From Leisingera aquaemixtae (GTDB lineage Bacteria > Pseudomonadota > Alphaproteobacteria > Rhodobacterales > Rhodobacteraceae): a stretch of 64,000 nucleotides of DNA. The stretch is from contig NZ_JAHVJQ010000004.1 of NCBI RefSeq assembly GCF_019801145.1, positions 310,001 to 374,000 of the forward strand. The letters run 5' to 3'. Positions 8,143 through 15,934 of this stretch are shown here, piece after piece (within the stretch, counting starts at the first letter, position 1; every line of letters begins with the position of its first letter). A program made the position numbers and the translations under genes. Below the pieces are notes generated by a model. The model was given only the letters and a program-made list of their open reading frames with translations, searched no databases and was not told the DNA's origin.

Positions 8143-9120
8143 TCAAGCATAACGCGAGAGCGCCTCCCGGAACAGCTCTGCATCCACATTGCCGCCGGTT
8201 GCCACTGCGATCACAGCCTCGCCTTCGATCTGATCCGGGTGGAAAAGGGCCGCCGCCAGAGAGGCCGCGCCTCCGGGCTCCAGCACGATCTTCAGCCGCA
8301 AGAACGCCAGCGCCATTGCCCGCAGCGCCTCTTTCTCGGTGATGACCAGTCCCGGACCGCACAGGCGGCTGAGGATCGGAAATGTGATATCCCCCGGCTG
8401 CGGTGTCAGGATGGCATCGCAGATGCAGCCCGACTGGCTGGGATTCTGCCGGATTTCGCCTGCCGCCAGCGACCGGGTCACGTCGTCGAAACCTTCCGGC
8501 TCCACCGGCCGCACCCGCAGTCCTGGCGCGCGGGCTTCCAGCGCCAGCGCAATGCCAGAAGACAGCCCGCCGCCGCCGCAGTTGACCAGCACCTCTGCTG
8601 TGCTGACACCTTCCGCTGCGGCCTGCTCCGCAATCTCCAGCCCGCAGGTGCCCTGGCCGGCAATCACCAGCGGCTCGTCATAGGGCCTAATCAGCGTCAG
8701 CCCGCGGTCTTCAGCGAATTGTGCTCCCACGGCCTCACGGCTCTCTCCGCCGACGCGGTCGTATAGCACGACCTCGGCACCCAGATCACGGGTGTTCTGG
8801 ATCTTCAGCTGCGGGGCATCCGCCGGCATCACGATCACCGCAGGCGCGCCATGCGCCTTGGCTGCAGCCGCCACCCCCTGCGCATGGTTGCCGCTGGAAT
8901 AGGCGATCACCCCGCGCATGCGGTCCTGTTCCGGCAGCGCCGAGACCGCCGACCAGCCGCCGCGGAACTTGAACGACCCGGTGTGCTGCAGGCATTCCGC
9001 CTTCACCAGCAGGCGCCGCCCGGCAATCTCGTCGAGAAACGGCGAGGACAGCAGCGGGGTTAAGCGGGCATGGCCCTTCAGCCGCTCCGCCGCTGCTTCG
9101 ATCATGGCAATTGAGGTCAT
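8143..9120 (-). CDS. PLP-dependent threonine/serine dehydratase-like protein
   Basis: 325 residues from the ATG at 9120, which overlaps the stop of the upstream hydrolase (ATGA). The PLP lysine sits in HTGSFKFRGGWSAV near residue 53, SSGNHAQGVAAAAK near 80 contacts the substrate carboxylate, and NCGGGGLSSGIAL near 175 is the glycine-rich phosphate-binding loop. No C-terminal ACT domain is present, so it is the short, unregulated kind (threonine ammonia-lyase, serine racemase or threo-3-hydroxyaspartate ammonia-lyase). The operon with an HAD protein and a hydrolase points to catabolism rather than isoleucine synthesis. Confidence 0.82.
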   Translation of the reverse strand: MTSIAMIEAAAERLKGHARLTPLLSSPFLDEIAGRRLLVKAECLQHTGSFKFRGGWSAVSALPEQDRMRGVIAYSSGNHAQGVAAAAKAHGAPAVIVMPADAPQLKIQNTRDLGAEVVLYDRVGGESREAVGAQFAEDRGLTLIRPYDEPLVIAGQGTCGLEIAEQAAAEGVSTAEVLVNCGGGGLSSGIALALEARAPGLRVRPVEPEGFDDVTRSLAAGEIRQNPSQSGCICDAILTPQPGDITFPILSRLCGPGLVITEKEALRAMALAFLRLKIVLEPGGAASLAAALFHPDQIEGEAVIAVATGGNVDAELFREALSRYA

Positions 9121-9947
9121 TTGATCTGATCCAGAACTGAATGGATGAGGGCGAGCGCTTCCGGTTCGTCCAAAAAGGGAACATGGCCGCGGCTGGCAAT
9201 TTCCGCTGCCTGCAAGGTGGGCAGGCGGCGTTGCATCTCCGCATAGGTTTCTGCGCTCAGAATGTCGGAATTCGCGCCGCGGATCACGCCGCAGGGCAGG
9301 CCGTCCAGCGCTAGGAACAGCGGCCACAGATCCGGCGGCGGGCCTGCATCAGCTTGCGCCAGCAGCGCGTCGCGCAGGCGCGTGTCGTAGCGCAGGGAAA
9401 GCCCGTCCGGGGTGTGATCGTAGAAAGTTTCAACTTCCTCGCGCCACCGGCCCGCCGGCACGTCCGGAAAGGCAGGAGCCATAAGATGCTCCAGCGTTTC
9501 CGCGGCCTGCGCATGAGATTTGGCTGCCGGGCGGCGGCCCACATACTCCATGATCCGGGCGATGCCGCCAGGCGGGATCTCCGGGCCGACGTCATTCAGT
9601 ACCACCGCCGACAGCCTGTCCTTGGACATCGCCGCCAGTGTCATCGCCACCAGCCCGCCGCGCGAGGTGCCGAGGATGGCGGCCCGACTGACACCCAGGT
9701 GATCCAGCAGCTCCAGCACATCCTGCGCCTCACGCAGGACATTGTAGTTCATGAAGTCCGGGTCGTGCTCCGACTGCCCGCGTCCACGGGCATCCAGGGT
9801 AATCATCCGGTACCGCGTGGCATGCGGTGCAAAATAGCGGAAGTCCCGGCCGTCCCGTGTCAGGCCCGCCAGGCACAAAAGCGGCAGGCCTTCGCCGGTG
9901 TCTTTGTAATGCAGGCGCAGCCCGTCCGAAGAGTCAAAGAAAGGCAT
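9117..9947 (-). CDS. Alpha/beta-fold hydrolase
   Basis: 276 residues from the ATG at 9947; a TTG 21 bases upstream is less likely. LPLLCLAGLTRDGRDF is the oxyanion strand, GTSRGGLVAMTLAAM near residue 95 holds the nucleophile Ser, and ASRGHVPFLDEPEAL the catalytic His. DARGRGQSEHDPDF follows the usual beta-4 strand. It starts 8 bp after the HAD gene ends and overlaps the dehydratase-like gene by 4 bp, so the three are an operon. Substrate unknown; haloalkane, epoxide and enol-lactone hydrolases share this fold. Confidence 0.8.
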   Translation of the reverse strand: MPFFDSSDGLRLHYKDTGEGLPLLCLAGLTRDGRDFRYFAPHATRYRMITLDARGRGQSEHDPDFMNYNVLREAQDVLELLDHLGVSRAAILGTSRGGLVAMTLAAMSKDRLSAVVLNDVGPEIPPGGIARIMEYVGRRPAAKSHAQAAETLEHLMAPAFPDVPAGRWREEVETFYDHTPDGLSLRYDTRLRDALLAQADAGPPPDLWPLFLALDGLPCGVIRGANSDILSAETYAEMQRRLPTLQAAEIASRGHVPFLDEPEALALIHSVLDQIK

Positions 9948-9954
9948 CTGCGGT

Positions 9955-10641
9955 TCAGCCCTTGGCAAGGTCCGGGATGGTGGTCAAATCCGGCAAGATG
10001 TGCGCCGGTTTCCAGGGCAGGCGGTCCACAGGCTCGCCCGCGCGGTTCACCCAGGCGGTCACAAAACCATAGCCGGCGGCCCCAGCCGCGTCCCAGCCGT
10101 TGGAGGAGACAAACAGCACCTCTTCCTTGGCGCAGCCGAACCGTTTGCCAACCAGATCATAGACGCGGGCATCGGGTTTGAAGATGCCGACGCTTTCCAC
10201 CGAAAGAACATCATCCAGCACATCGCCCAGCCCGGCCGACTGCACGGCGCCATCCAGCATGGCAGGGGAACCATTCGACAGGATCGCGGTATTCATGCCC
10301 GCGTCTTTCAATTCCCGCAGCATCGCGGGCACTTCCGGATAGGCCTGCAGCTCCCAGTAGAGATCCAGCAGCCGCTGGCGCAGCGCCACGTCGCCGGACA
10401 GTCCGGCCGCCTCCATCGCCCAGTCGAGCCCGTCCTGAGTCACGTCCCAGAAATCAGCGTGAGCATTGGTGATAGCGCGCAGCCAGGTGTATTGCAGCTG
10501 TTTCAGCCGCCAGTGGCTGGCAAGCTCTGCCCAATTGTCCTGTAGGTGCGGAAACGCGGGTTCACTTGCGGCCTGCCGGGCGGCGGCGGCGACATCGAAC
10601 AGCGTTCCATAGGCGTCGAAGATACAGGTGGTGATCGGCAT
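9955..10641 (-). CDS. Haloacid dehalogenase, type II (HAD superfamily)
   Basis: 228 residues from the ATG at 10641, preceded by GGGGAGGA. Nucleophile motif FDAYGTLFDV at residues 8-17, Ser motif NTAILSNGSPAML near 118, Lys in KPDARVYDLVGKRFG near 155 and the acidic motif VSSNGWDAAGAAG near 180 match the L-2-haloacid dehalogenase type, in which SNGWDxxGA is characteristic. It would convert (S)-2-haloacids to (R)-2-hydroxyacids, although many family members are orphan phosphatases. First gene of the HAD-hydrolase-dehydratase run. Confidence 0.85.
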   Translation of the reverse strand: MPITTCIFDAYGTLFDVAAAARQAASEPAFPHLQDNWAELASHWRLKQLQYTWLRAITNAHADFWDVTQDGLDWAMEAAGLSGDVALRQRLLDLYWELQAYPEVPAMLRELKDAGMNTAILSNGSPAMLDGAVQSAGLGDVLDDVLSVESVGIFKPDARVYDLVGKRFGCAKEEVLFVSSNGWDAAGAAGYGFVTAWVNRAGEPVDRLPWKPAHILPDLTTIPDLAKG

Positions 10642-10778
10642 TCTGTCCTCCCCTGCGGCGAGATTGGCACGAAGGCAGAGAGCGGGCAAAGAAGGAAATT
10701 GTACCCATACGGGTTTACATCGCGTCTGCGGCCGTTAGGCTGCCCCCCTTGATCAACCCGCAACCGATTGGAGGTCTC

Positions 10779-11207
10779 ATGACCGGGGTAAAGAACGGCG
10801 ACACCGTGCGCATCCACTACACAGGCAAGCTGACAGACGGCACCGTCTTTGACAGCTCGGAGGGCCGGGATCCGCTGGAATTCACCGTAGGCGCGGGCCA
10901 CGTGATCGCGGGAATGGATGCAGGTCTCGAAGGCATGGCGGTAGGGGACAAGAAAGTCCTCGAGATCCCCTGCACCGAGGCTTACGGCCCGATCAATCCC
11001 GCTGCCCGTCAGGAAATCCCGCGCGAGGGTATCCCTGCGGACATCCCGCTGGATCTTGGCACCCAGTTGCAGATGCAAAGCCCCGATGGCCAGGTGCTGC
11101 CGGTGACCGTCGTGGAAGTCAGCGACGAAACCGTGACCCTGGACGCCAACCATTTCCTCGCGGGCAAGGATCTGGTGTTCGACATCGAGCTGGTTTCCGT
11201 CAATTGA
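10779..11207 (+). CDS. FKBP-type peptidyl-prolyl cis-trans isomerase, SlyD-like
   Basis: 142 residues from the ATG at 10779, which has GGAGG five bases upstream; an in-frame TTG at 10749 is rejected. The FKBP core is split by an insert-in-flap domain, as in SlyD: NGDTVRIHYTGKLTDGTVFDSS and GAGHVIAGMDAGLEGMAVGDKK at the front, then the IF region with EAYGPINPAARQEIPREGI, and the closing strand ANHFLAGKDLVFDIELVSV. The histidine/cysteine-rich metal-binding tail of E. coli SlyD is absent, so nickel handling is not expected. Acts as a prolyl isomerase and chaperone in the cytoplasm. Confidence 0.92.
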   Translation: MTGVKNGDTVRIHYTGKLTDGTVFDSSEGRDPLEFTVGAGHVIAGMDAGLEGMAVGDKKVLEIPCTEAYGPINPAARQEIPREGIPADIPLDLGTQLQMQSPDGQVLPVTVVEVSDETVTLDANHFLAGKDLVFDIELVSVN

Positions 11208-11222
11208 GCTGAACTGCGCTGC

Positions 11223-11300
11223 GGGCGGGGGCTCCCGCCCATTGCGATGCAATCTGCTGATTGCATCCTCACCGGTTGGGCCCGGCGCCGCTTGCGGCGC
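11223..11300. repeat. Three-hairpin intergenic palindromic element, copy 1
   Basis: Three inverted repeats stand in tandem between two converging genes. Stem one GGGCGGG/CCCGCCC (11223-11240), stem two GATGCAATC/GATTGCATC (11246-11267), stem three GCGCCGC/GCGGCGC (11285-11300) preceded by TTGGGCCCG. The same architecture recurs at 58381-58457 with a different but still paired middle stem, and the last part recurs near 48229 and 51643. Probably a bidirectional terminator or a dispersed repeat. Confidence 0.75.
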
Positions 11301-11336
11301 AGGGCCACCTGCGTCGGCATGGTGCGCTGCGCGGGC

Positions 11337-11960
11337 TCAGCCGGGGCTTTGTTCTCCGGAAGAGCGGGTAATAAGCGCCGCGATACCGCGCGCGGCGTTT
11401 GCGGCAAACTCTTCCAAGGCGGGCCGCGGAACACCGGACCGGGCGCGCAGGCCGATGGAGTGCAGCGTGGCCGCAGCAAGCGCTGCCGCCGCGTCCAGGC
11501 TTTGCGGTGCCGCCGTTTGCGCGTGGCGCTGAAGCAGGCGCCGGAATTGAACGTCGCTTCGCTCAAGCTGTTCCTGAAGCTTGTCCCGGATTTCCGGGTG
11601 CGCGGGCGCTTCTGCTGTTGCGGTTGAAAAGACCAGACAGCCCCGGCCGCCTTCGTCTGTCTGGTAAAGATCCAGCATCGCCAGAAATACGGCCTGCAAG
11701 GCTGCGGCCGGGGACGCCTCTGAAGGCACTTTGTCAGTCAGATAGTCCCTTGTTCTGGAAGCAAAATCGTCCATCGCTGCCAGAAACATATCCTCTTTGC
11801 CGCCAAAGGCCGCATAAAGGCTGGGCCGTACCAGCCCGGTCGCCTTGGCCAGGTCGTCAAGCGAGGTCGCGGTATAGCCCTTGGCCCAGAAGCAGCGCAT
11901 GATGGCCTGCCGCACTTCACCTTCGTCGAACTTGCGCGGGCGCCCGCGGCCCCGACTCAT
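11337..11960 (-). CDS. TetR-family transcriptional regulator
   Basis: 207 residues. N-terminal helix-turn-helix: EVRQAIMRCFWAKGYTATSLDDLAKATGLVRPSLYAAFGGKEDMFLAAM (residues about 15-63), followed by an all-helical ligand domain with two Cys (GRGCLVFS). Basic leader MSRGRGRPRKF. Its ATG overlaps the stop of the HD-domain gene (ATGA), so the two are one operon and the regulator probably controls it. A 12-base palindrome GTATAAAAATAC at 12636-12647 upstream of the operon could be its operator. Confidence 0.88.
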   Translation of the reverse strand: MSRGRGRPRKFDEGEVRQAIMRCFWAKGYTATSLDDLAKATGLVRPSLYAAFGGKEDMFLAAMDDFASRTRDYLTDKVPSEASPAAALQAVFLAMLDLYQTDEGGRGCLVFSTATAEAPAHPEIRDKLQEQLERSDVQFRRLLQRHAQTAAPQSLDAAAALAAATLHSIGLRARSGVPRPALEEFAANAARGIAALITRSSGEQSPG

Positions 11961-12589
11961 TCCGGGAAATCCGCGCCGTGCAGCATGTCGCAGAAATGCG
12001 GCTGGTAGAAACCCGGGACATTCCGGCGCGCCACATCTGCCCCGAAGTTGTGCATCGCCGTCATCGGTTTCTCCGCATAGATCCGTGCCAGGGCCTGTTC
12101 CATGGCCTGTTTGAAGCCGAGGCGGGGGTAGGCGTCAAGCACCTGTTCCATCACCTCCGGAGTGATCTTGTCATGCGGGATCACACCGACGTCGATGCCC
12201 GCACCGATTTGCACCAGGGCTGCTTCCGGCGATTTCTTTTGCGGGATGGAAAACGTGGTGTGCAGCGCAATGGCGTCCCAAACCCGATCGATGCGGGATT
12301 GCTCCACATTCTGCGCCGCAAGAAAGCGCGCGGCGGCATCCGCGGCATCCACTTCAAACCGGTCATCGCCCTTGTAGGCTTCTGTCAGGCCCAAATCATG
12401 CAGCATGGCGGCGATGTAGAACAGCTCCGGGTCGTAGGTCATACCCATCTTCCGAGCCATCAGCGCGCCGAACGCATGGGAGCGGCTCACATGGTTGTAG
12501 AGGAAAGGCTCGCTGGCCATGCGGGCCATTTCTGCGGCAGCTGCGCAGAGTGCGGTATCCGGCGCGGGAACGAGGTTTGACAGCGGCAT
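11957..12589 (-). CDS. HD-domain phosphohydrolase-like protein
   Basis: 210 residues from the ATG at 12589 (GGAGGACTCAG upstream); an earlier in-frame start has no ribosome site. Metal-ligand residues of an HD domain are visible as VSRSHAFGALMA, AAMLHDLGLTE (the HD pair near residue 75) and AIALHTTFSI near 125. The sequence resembles the cyanamide-hydratase-like HD group more than signalling or nucleotidase HD proteins, but the substrate is unknown. Cytoplasmic. First gene of a two-gene operon with the TetR regulator, so its expression is probably induced by the TetR ligand. Confidence 0.78.
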   Translation of the reverse strand: MPLSNLVPAPDTALCAAAAEMARMASEPFLYNHVSRSHAFGALMARKMGMTYDPELFYIAAMLHDLGLTEAYKGDDRFEVDAADAAARFLAAQNVEQSRIDRVWDAIALHTTFSIPQKKSPEAALVQIGAGIDVGVIPHDKITPEVMEQVLDAYPRLGFKQAMEQALARIYAEKPMTAMHNFGADVARRNVPGFYQPHFCDMLHGADFPE

Positions 12590-12635
12590 CTGAGTCCTCC
12601 TGTGTGTGCGATGTTTTCTATTATTATGCGATTCG

Positions 12636-12647
12636 GTATAAAAATAC
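12636..12647. promoter_or_regulatory. Candidate operator palindrome upstream of the HD/TetR operon
   Basis: GTAT-AAAA-ATAC lies 47 bases upstream of the HD-domain start in an AT-rich patch. It is a perfect 4+4 inverted repeat in the position expected for self-regulation by the TetR protein. Short, so it could be chance. Confidence 0.3.
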
Positions 12648-12668
12648 AGAAGCCAAAGTGCAGACAAA

Positions 12669-12692
12669 AGAAAAGGCGCCGCAAGGGCGCCT
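12669..12692 (-). terminator. Intrinsic terminator after fabI
   Basis: Read on the minus strand: AGGCGCC, loop CTTGC, GGCGCCT, then TTTCTTTT. It follows the fabI stop by about 28 bases and closes the fabA-fabB-fabI transcript. Confidence 0.85.
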
Positions 12693-12719
12693 CAACTTTC
12701 TGAATTTACAAGCAGCCGA

Positions 12720-13517
12720 TCACAGGTGATCCGGCTGCGGCATGCCCAGGATGTGGAACCCGCCATCGACCCGGATGATTTCGCCGGTGGTGCAGGCGCC
12801 GGCATCCGATGCCAGGTAGACTGCAGTGCCGCCGACCGCCTCCAGCGTCGCGTTGTCGCGCAGCGGCGCATTCTGTGCGGTGTGTTTGAAGGTCTTGCGC
12901 GCGCCGCCGATTGCGGCCCCGGCCAGGGTCTTCATCGGACCGGGAGAGATCGCGTTCACGCGGATGCCTTCCGGGCCCAGATCATTGGCCAGATAGCGGG
13001 TCGCGGATTCCAGCGCCGCCTTGGCCACACCCATCACGTTGTAGTTCGGAACCACCTGGTTCGAGCCCTGGTACGTCAGGGTCAGCAGGGTGCCGCCGTT
13101 CTCCTTCATCAGCGGGTGGGCACGGCGCGCCACTTCGATGAAGGAATAGGCTGAAATATCCAGCGAGTTCTTGAAGTTCGCCCGCGTGGTATCCAGGAAG
13201 CGCCCGGTCAACTCGTTCTTGTCCGAATAGGCAATTGCATGGACCACAAAGTCAATCGCGGGCCAGCGGCCTGCCAGCTGCTCGAAAGCTGCGTCCAGCG
13301 ACGCATCGTCGGTCACGTCGACGTCGACCATGAAATCCGAACCGACGCTCTGCGCCAGCGGCTCCAGCCGCTTGCCAAAGGCTTCACCCTGGTAGGTAAA
13401 GGCCAGTTCGGCCCCGGCTTCCGCCATGGCCTTGGCAATACCCCAGGCGATGGAGCGGTCATTGGCCACGCCCATAATCAGGCCGCGTTTGCCTGTCAGC
13501 AGTCCCGCCATCGTCAC
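12720..13517 (-). CDS. fabI: Enoyl-[acyl-carrier-protein] reductase (NADH)
   Basis: 265 residues. Short-chain-dehydrogenase fold with the FabI-type NAD motif GVANDRSIAWGIAKAM at residues 16-31 and the FabI catalytic spacing Tyr-x6-Lys in NYNVMGVAKAALE near 160, unlike the usual YxxxK of SDRs. It reduces trans-2-enoyl-ACP to acyl-ACP in the last step of each fatty-acid elongation cycle. Third gene of the fabA-fabB-fabI operon: fabB ends at 13518, immediately before it. Confidence 0.96.
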   Translation of the reverse strand: MTMAGLLTGKRGLIMGVANDRSIAWGIAKAMAEAGAELAFTYQGEAFGKRLEPLAQSVGSDFMVDVDVTDDASLDAAFEQLAGRWPAIDFVVHAIAYSDKNELTGRFLDTTRANFKNSLDISAYSFIEVARRAHPLMKENGGTLLTLTYQGSNQVVPNYNVMGVAKAALESATRYLANDLGPEGIRVNAISPGPMKTLAGAAIGGARKTFKHTAQNAPLRDNATLEAVGGTAVYLASDAGACTTGEIIRVDGGFHILGMPQPDHL

Positions 13518-14747
13518 TTATCCCTTGTACTTGCTCAGAACCATCGAGCCGTTGGTGCCGCCAAAGCCGAAGCTGTTGGTCATCACCGAGTCGAGGCCGG
13601 CGTTTTCCACCAGGCTGGTGGCAATCTCACCCGGCAGGATGCCTTCGGCGAGGGTGTCGACATTGATCGACGGGGTAATAAAGTCGTTGTCCAGCATCAG
13701 GAGGCAGAAGATTGCCTCCAGCGCACCGGCAGCGCCCTGGGCGTGGCCGGTCATCGATTTGGTCGAAGAGATCGGCGGCACGTTGCCCTCGCCAAACACC
13801 CGGCGGGCAGCTTCGACTTCGCCGACATCGCCGACCGGGGTCGAGGTGCCGTGTGCGTTGATGTAATCCACCTTGCGCCCTTCGGGCAGGGTCGACAGCG
13901 CCAGGCGCATTGCTCGCTCGCCGCCTTCGCCGGACGGGGCCACCATGTCGTGGCCGTCGGAAGTTGCGGCAAAGCCGGTCACCTCGGCATAGATCTTGGC
14001 GCCGCGGGCCAGCGCGTGCTCCAGCTCTTCCAGCACCACGATGCCGCCGCCGCCGGAGATCACGAACCCGTCGCGGTCCTGGTCGAACGCGCGCGAGGCT
14101 TTCTCCGGCTCGTCGTTCTTCTTGGAGGACATCGCGCCCATGGCGTCGAACAGGCAGCTGAGGGTCCAGTCCAGCTCCTCGCCGCCGCCGGCGAACATCA
14201 CGTCCTGCTTGCCCATCATGATCTGTTCAGCGGCATTGCCGATGCAGTGCAGCGAGGTCGAGCAGGCGGAGGTGATCGAGTAGTTGATGCCCTTGATCTT
14301 GAACGCGGTCGCGAGGTTCGCGGAGATCGTCGAGGACATGCACTTCGGCACCGCAAAGGGGCCGATGCGCTTAGTGGCGCCGGTTTTCAGCACTGTCTGA
14401 TGCGCAGTCAGCATGGCCGAGGTCGACGGGCCGCCGGAGCCTGCCACTAGGCCGGTGCGCTCGTTCACCACCAGATCTTCGGACAGCCCCGCGTCGGCAA
14501 TTGCCTGGCTCATGGCGATATGGGCATAGGCCGCGCCGGGGCCCATGAAACGCAGGGCGCGCTTGTCCACATGCTCGGCGACGTCGATCTTCAGCGTGCC
14601 GGCCACCTGGCTGCGGAAGCCGTGCTCAGCCATTTCCGGGCTGGCAACGATGCCGGATTTCCCGGCCTTCAATGAGGCGGTGACCTCTTCGGCATTGTTC
14701 CCGATGGAGGAGACAATCCCCAAACCGGTGACGACGACGCGGCGCAT
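13518..14747 (-). CDS. fabB: Beta-ketoacyl-ACP synthase I
   Basis: 409 residues. Thiolase-fold condensing enzyme with catalytic Cys in SACSTSLHCIGNA near 163, first His in NAHGTSTPVGD near 300, and Lys/His in STKSMTGHAQGAAG near 335. The N terminus MRRVVVTGLGIVSSIGN is typical of FabB. Next to fabA, its partner in anaerobic-type unsaturated fatty acid synthesis: FabA makes the cis-3-enoyl intermediate and FabB elongates it, setting membrane cis-vaccenate levels. Lies between fabA (45 bp gap) and fabI (no gap). Confidence 0.96.
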   Translation of the reverse strand: MRRVVVTGLGIVSSIGNNAEEVTASLKAGKSGIVASPEMAEHGFRSQVAGTLKIDVAEHVDKRALRFMGPGAAYAHIAMSQAIADAGLSEDLVVNERTGLVAGSGGPSTSAMLTAHQTVLKTGATKRIGPFAVPKCMSSTISANLATAFKIKGINYSITSACSTSLHCIGNAAEQIMMGKQDVMFAGGGEELDWTLSCLFDAMGAMSSKKNDEPEKASRAFDQDRDGFVISGGGGIVVLEELEHALARGAKIYAEVTGFAATSDGHDMVAPSGEGGERAMRLALSTLPEGRKVDYINAHGTSTPVGDVGEVEAARRVFGEGNVPPISSTKSMTGHAQGAAGALEAIFCLLMLDNDFITPSINVDTLAEGILPGEIATSLVENAGLDSVMTNSFGFGGTNGSMVLSKYKG

Positions 14748-14792
14748 GTGCGTACTCCTGTTCCTGTGACTTTTGTCCTGCCGGAAAGCGTA

Positions 14793-15302
14793 TCAGCTTT
14801 CGGACAGGGCCACTTTCATATCCTTGACCTGATAGATCACTTCACCGTCTGCTTCCACGATGCCATCGGCAACGCCCATGGTCAGGCGGCGGGTCTGCAC
14901 CGCCTTGGTGAAGTTGACGCGGTAGGTCAGCATCTTGCGGTCCGGGCGCACCATGCCGGTGAGCTTCACCTCACCCACACCCAGCGCATAGCCGCGGCCC
15001 TGCCAGCCGCGCCAGCCCAGGTTGAAGCCGGTCAGCTGCCACAGGCCGTCCAGGCCCAGGCAGCCGGGCATGATCGGGTTGCCGGGGAAGTGGCAGTCAA
15101 AGAACCACAGATCCGGGGTGATGTCGAATTCTGCAATCACATGGCCCTTGCCATGTTCGCCACCGTCACCGGAAATCTCGGTGATACGGTCCATCATCAG
15201 CATCGGCGGCGCCGGCAGCTGTGCATTGCCGGGCCCGAACAGCTCGCCCCGCGCGCATTTCAGCAAATCGTCCTTGTCAAAGCTGCTGGGGTAATCGGCC
15301 AT
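14793..15302 (-). CDS. fabA: 3-hydroxydecanoyl-ACP dehydratase/isomerase
   Basis: 169 residues from the ATG at 15302 (AGGAGA about ten bases upstream), close to the 172 of E. coli FabA; a 25-residue upstream extension in frame is rejected. The hot-dog-fold active site is [21 protein letters not shown], with His near 70 and Asp near 84. It dehydrates 3-hydroxyacyl-ACP and isomerises trans-2- to cis-3-decenoyl-ACP, the branch point to unsaturated fatty acids. First gene of the operon and divergent from irr. Confidence 0.95.
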   Translation of the reverse strand: MADYPSSFDKDDLLKCARGELFGPGNAQLPAPPMLMMDRITEISGDGGEHGKGHVIAEFDITPDLWFFDCHFPGNPIMPGCLGLDGLWQLTGFNLGWRGWQGRGYALGVGEVKLTGMVRPDRKMLTYRVNFTKAVQTRRLTMGVADGIVEADGEVIYQVKDMKVALSES

Positions 15303-15517
15303 CCGGGCGCATCTCCTGCATGAGGTTCGTGTATATTTATCTGGCTCCCTGTAACACCCGGTCAAAGGGTCCTGCAAGGGTACCCCGCGTCACTTCCTGC
15401 GCTGATTGTGCCACAGGCGCACCGGAAACGGCCTGCCAGCTGCGAATGAATTTCATTTGAAAAACCCCGGGTGTTGCTCCTATATATACGGTCAGCAACG
15501 CGAAGCAGGACCTGCTC
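15303..15517. promoter_or_regulatory. Divergent fabA/irr promoter region with a 13-base palindrome
   Basis: 215 bp between two outward-facing genes. It holds the perfect palindrome AATGAATTTCATT at 15445-15457, about 60 bases before irr, and an AT run TATATATA near 15481-15488 that could be part of a -10. The palindrome is a plausible site for Irr or another iron regulator acting on irr itself and possibly on fabA. It does not match the textbook ICE motif closely. Confidence 0.45.
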
Positions 15518-15934
15518 ATGACGCCAAACAGCGAAGAAGTGGCCACACGCTGGCTGACAGATGCCGGGCTGAGACCCACCCGGCAGCGGGTTGCGCTTGC
15601 CGAATTGCTGGTGGGCGACGGCAAGCACCGCCATATCACGGCGGAAAGCCTGTTCGAGTCGGCCAAGAAAAAGGGGGCCGCGGTTTCGCTGGCCACCGTG
15701 TACAACACGCTGCGCGCCTTCTGCGATGCAGGCGTGCTGCAGGAGATCCCGCTGGACGGCTCCAAAAGCTATTTCGACACCAACACCCACGACCACCCCC
15801 ATTTCTTCTGGGAGGATGAGGGCCGCGTCAGCGATGCGCCTGCACAGGAACTGGTGATTCACAAGCTGCCGGAAGCACCCGAGGGGATGGAGATCGCCTC
15901 AGTCGACGTGGTGATCCGCCTGCGCAAGGTCTGA
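15518..15934 (+). CDS. irr: Iron response regulator, Fur family
   Basis: 138 residues. Fur-fold winged helix with GLRPTRQRVALAELL and ATVYNTLRAFCDAGVLQEI, then the His-rich HDHPHFFWEDEG segment that replaces the Fur metal site in Irr proteins and takes part in haem responsiveness. It lacks the CxxC zinc pairs of true Fur. In alphaproteobacteria Irr accumulates under iron limitation and represses or activates haem, Fe-S and iron genes. Divergent from fabA, an arrangement I associate with Rhodobacteraceae. Its last 36 bases overlap the end of the convergent LysR gene. Confidence 0.9.
   Translation: MTPNSEEVATRWLTDAGLRPTRQRVALAELLVGDGKHRHITAESLFESAKKKGAAVSLATVYNTLRAFCDAGVLQEIPLDGSKSYFDTNTHDHPHFFWEDEGRVSDAPAQELVIHKLPEAPEGMEIASVDVVIRLRKV

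Noticed and set aside
6907-8766. 619-residue plus-strand frame across the EEP and dehydratase genes
   Set aside because: It is antisense to two genes with clear catalytic motifs and shows low-complexity His/Arg composition.
13239-14450. 403-residue plus-strand frame opposite fabB and fabI
   Set aside because: Shadow of strongly supported fatty-acid genes; His/Gly/Arg-rich with no motif.
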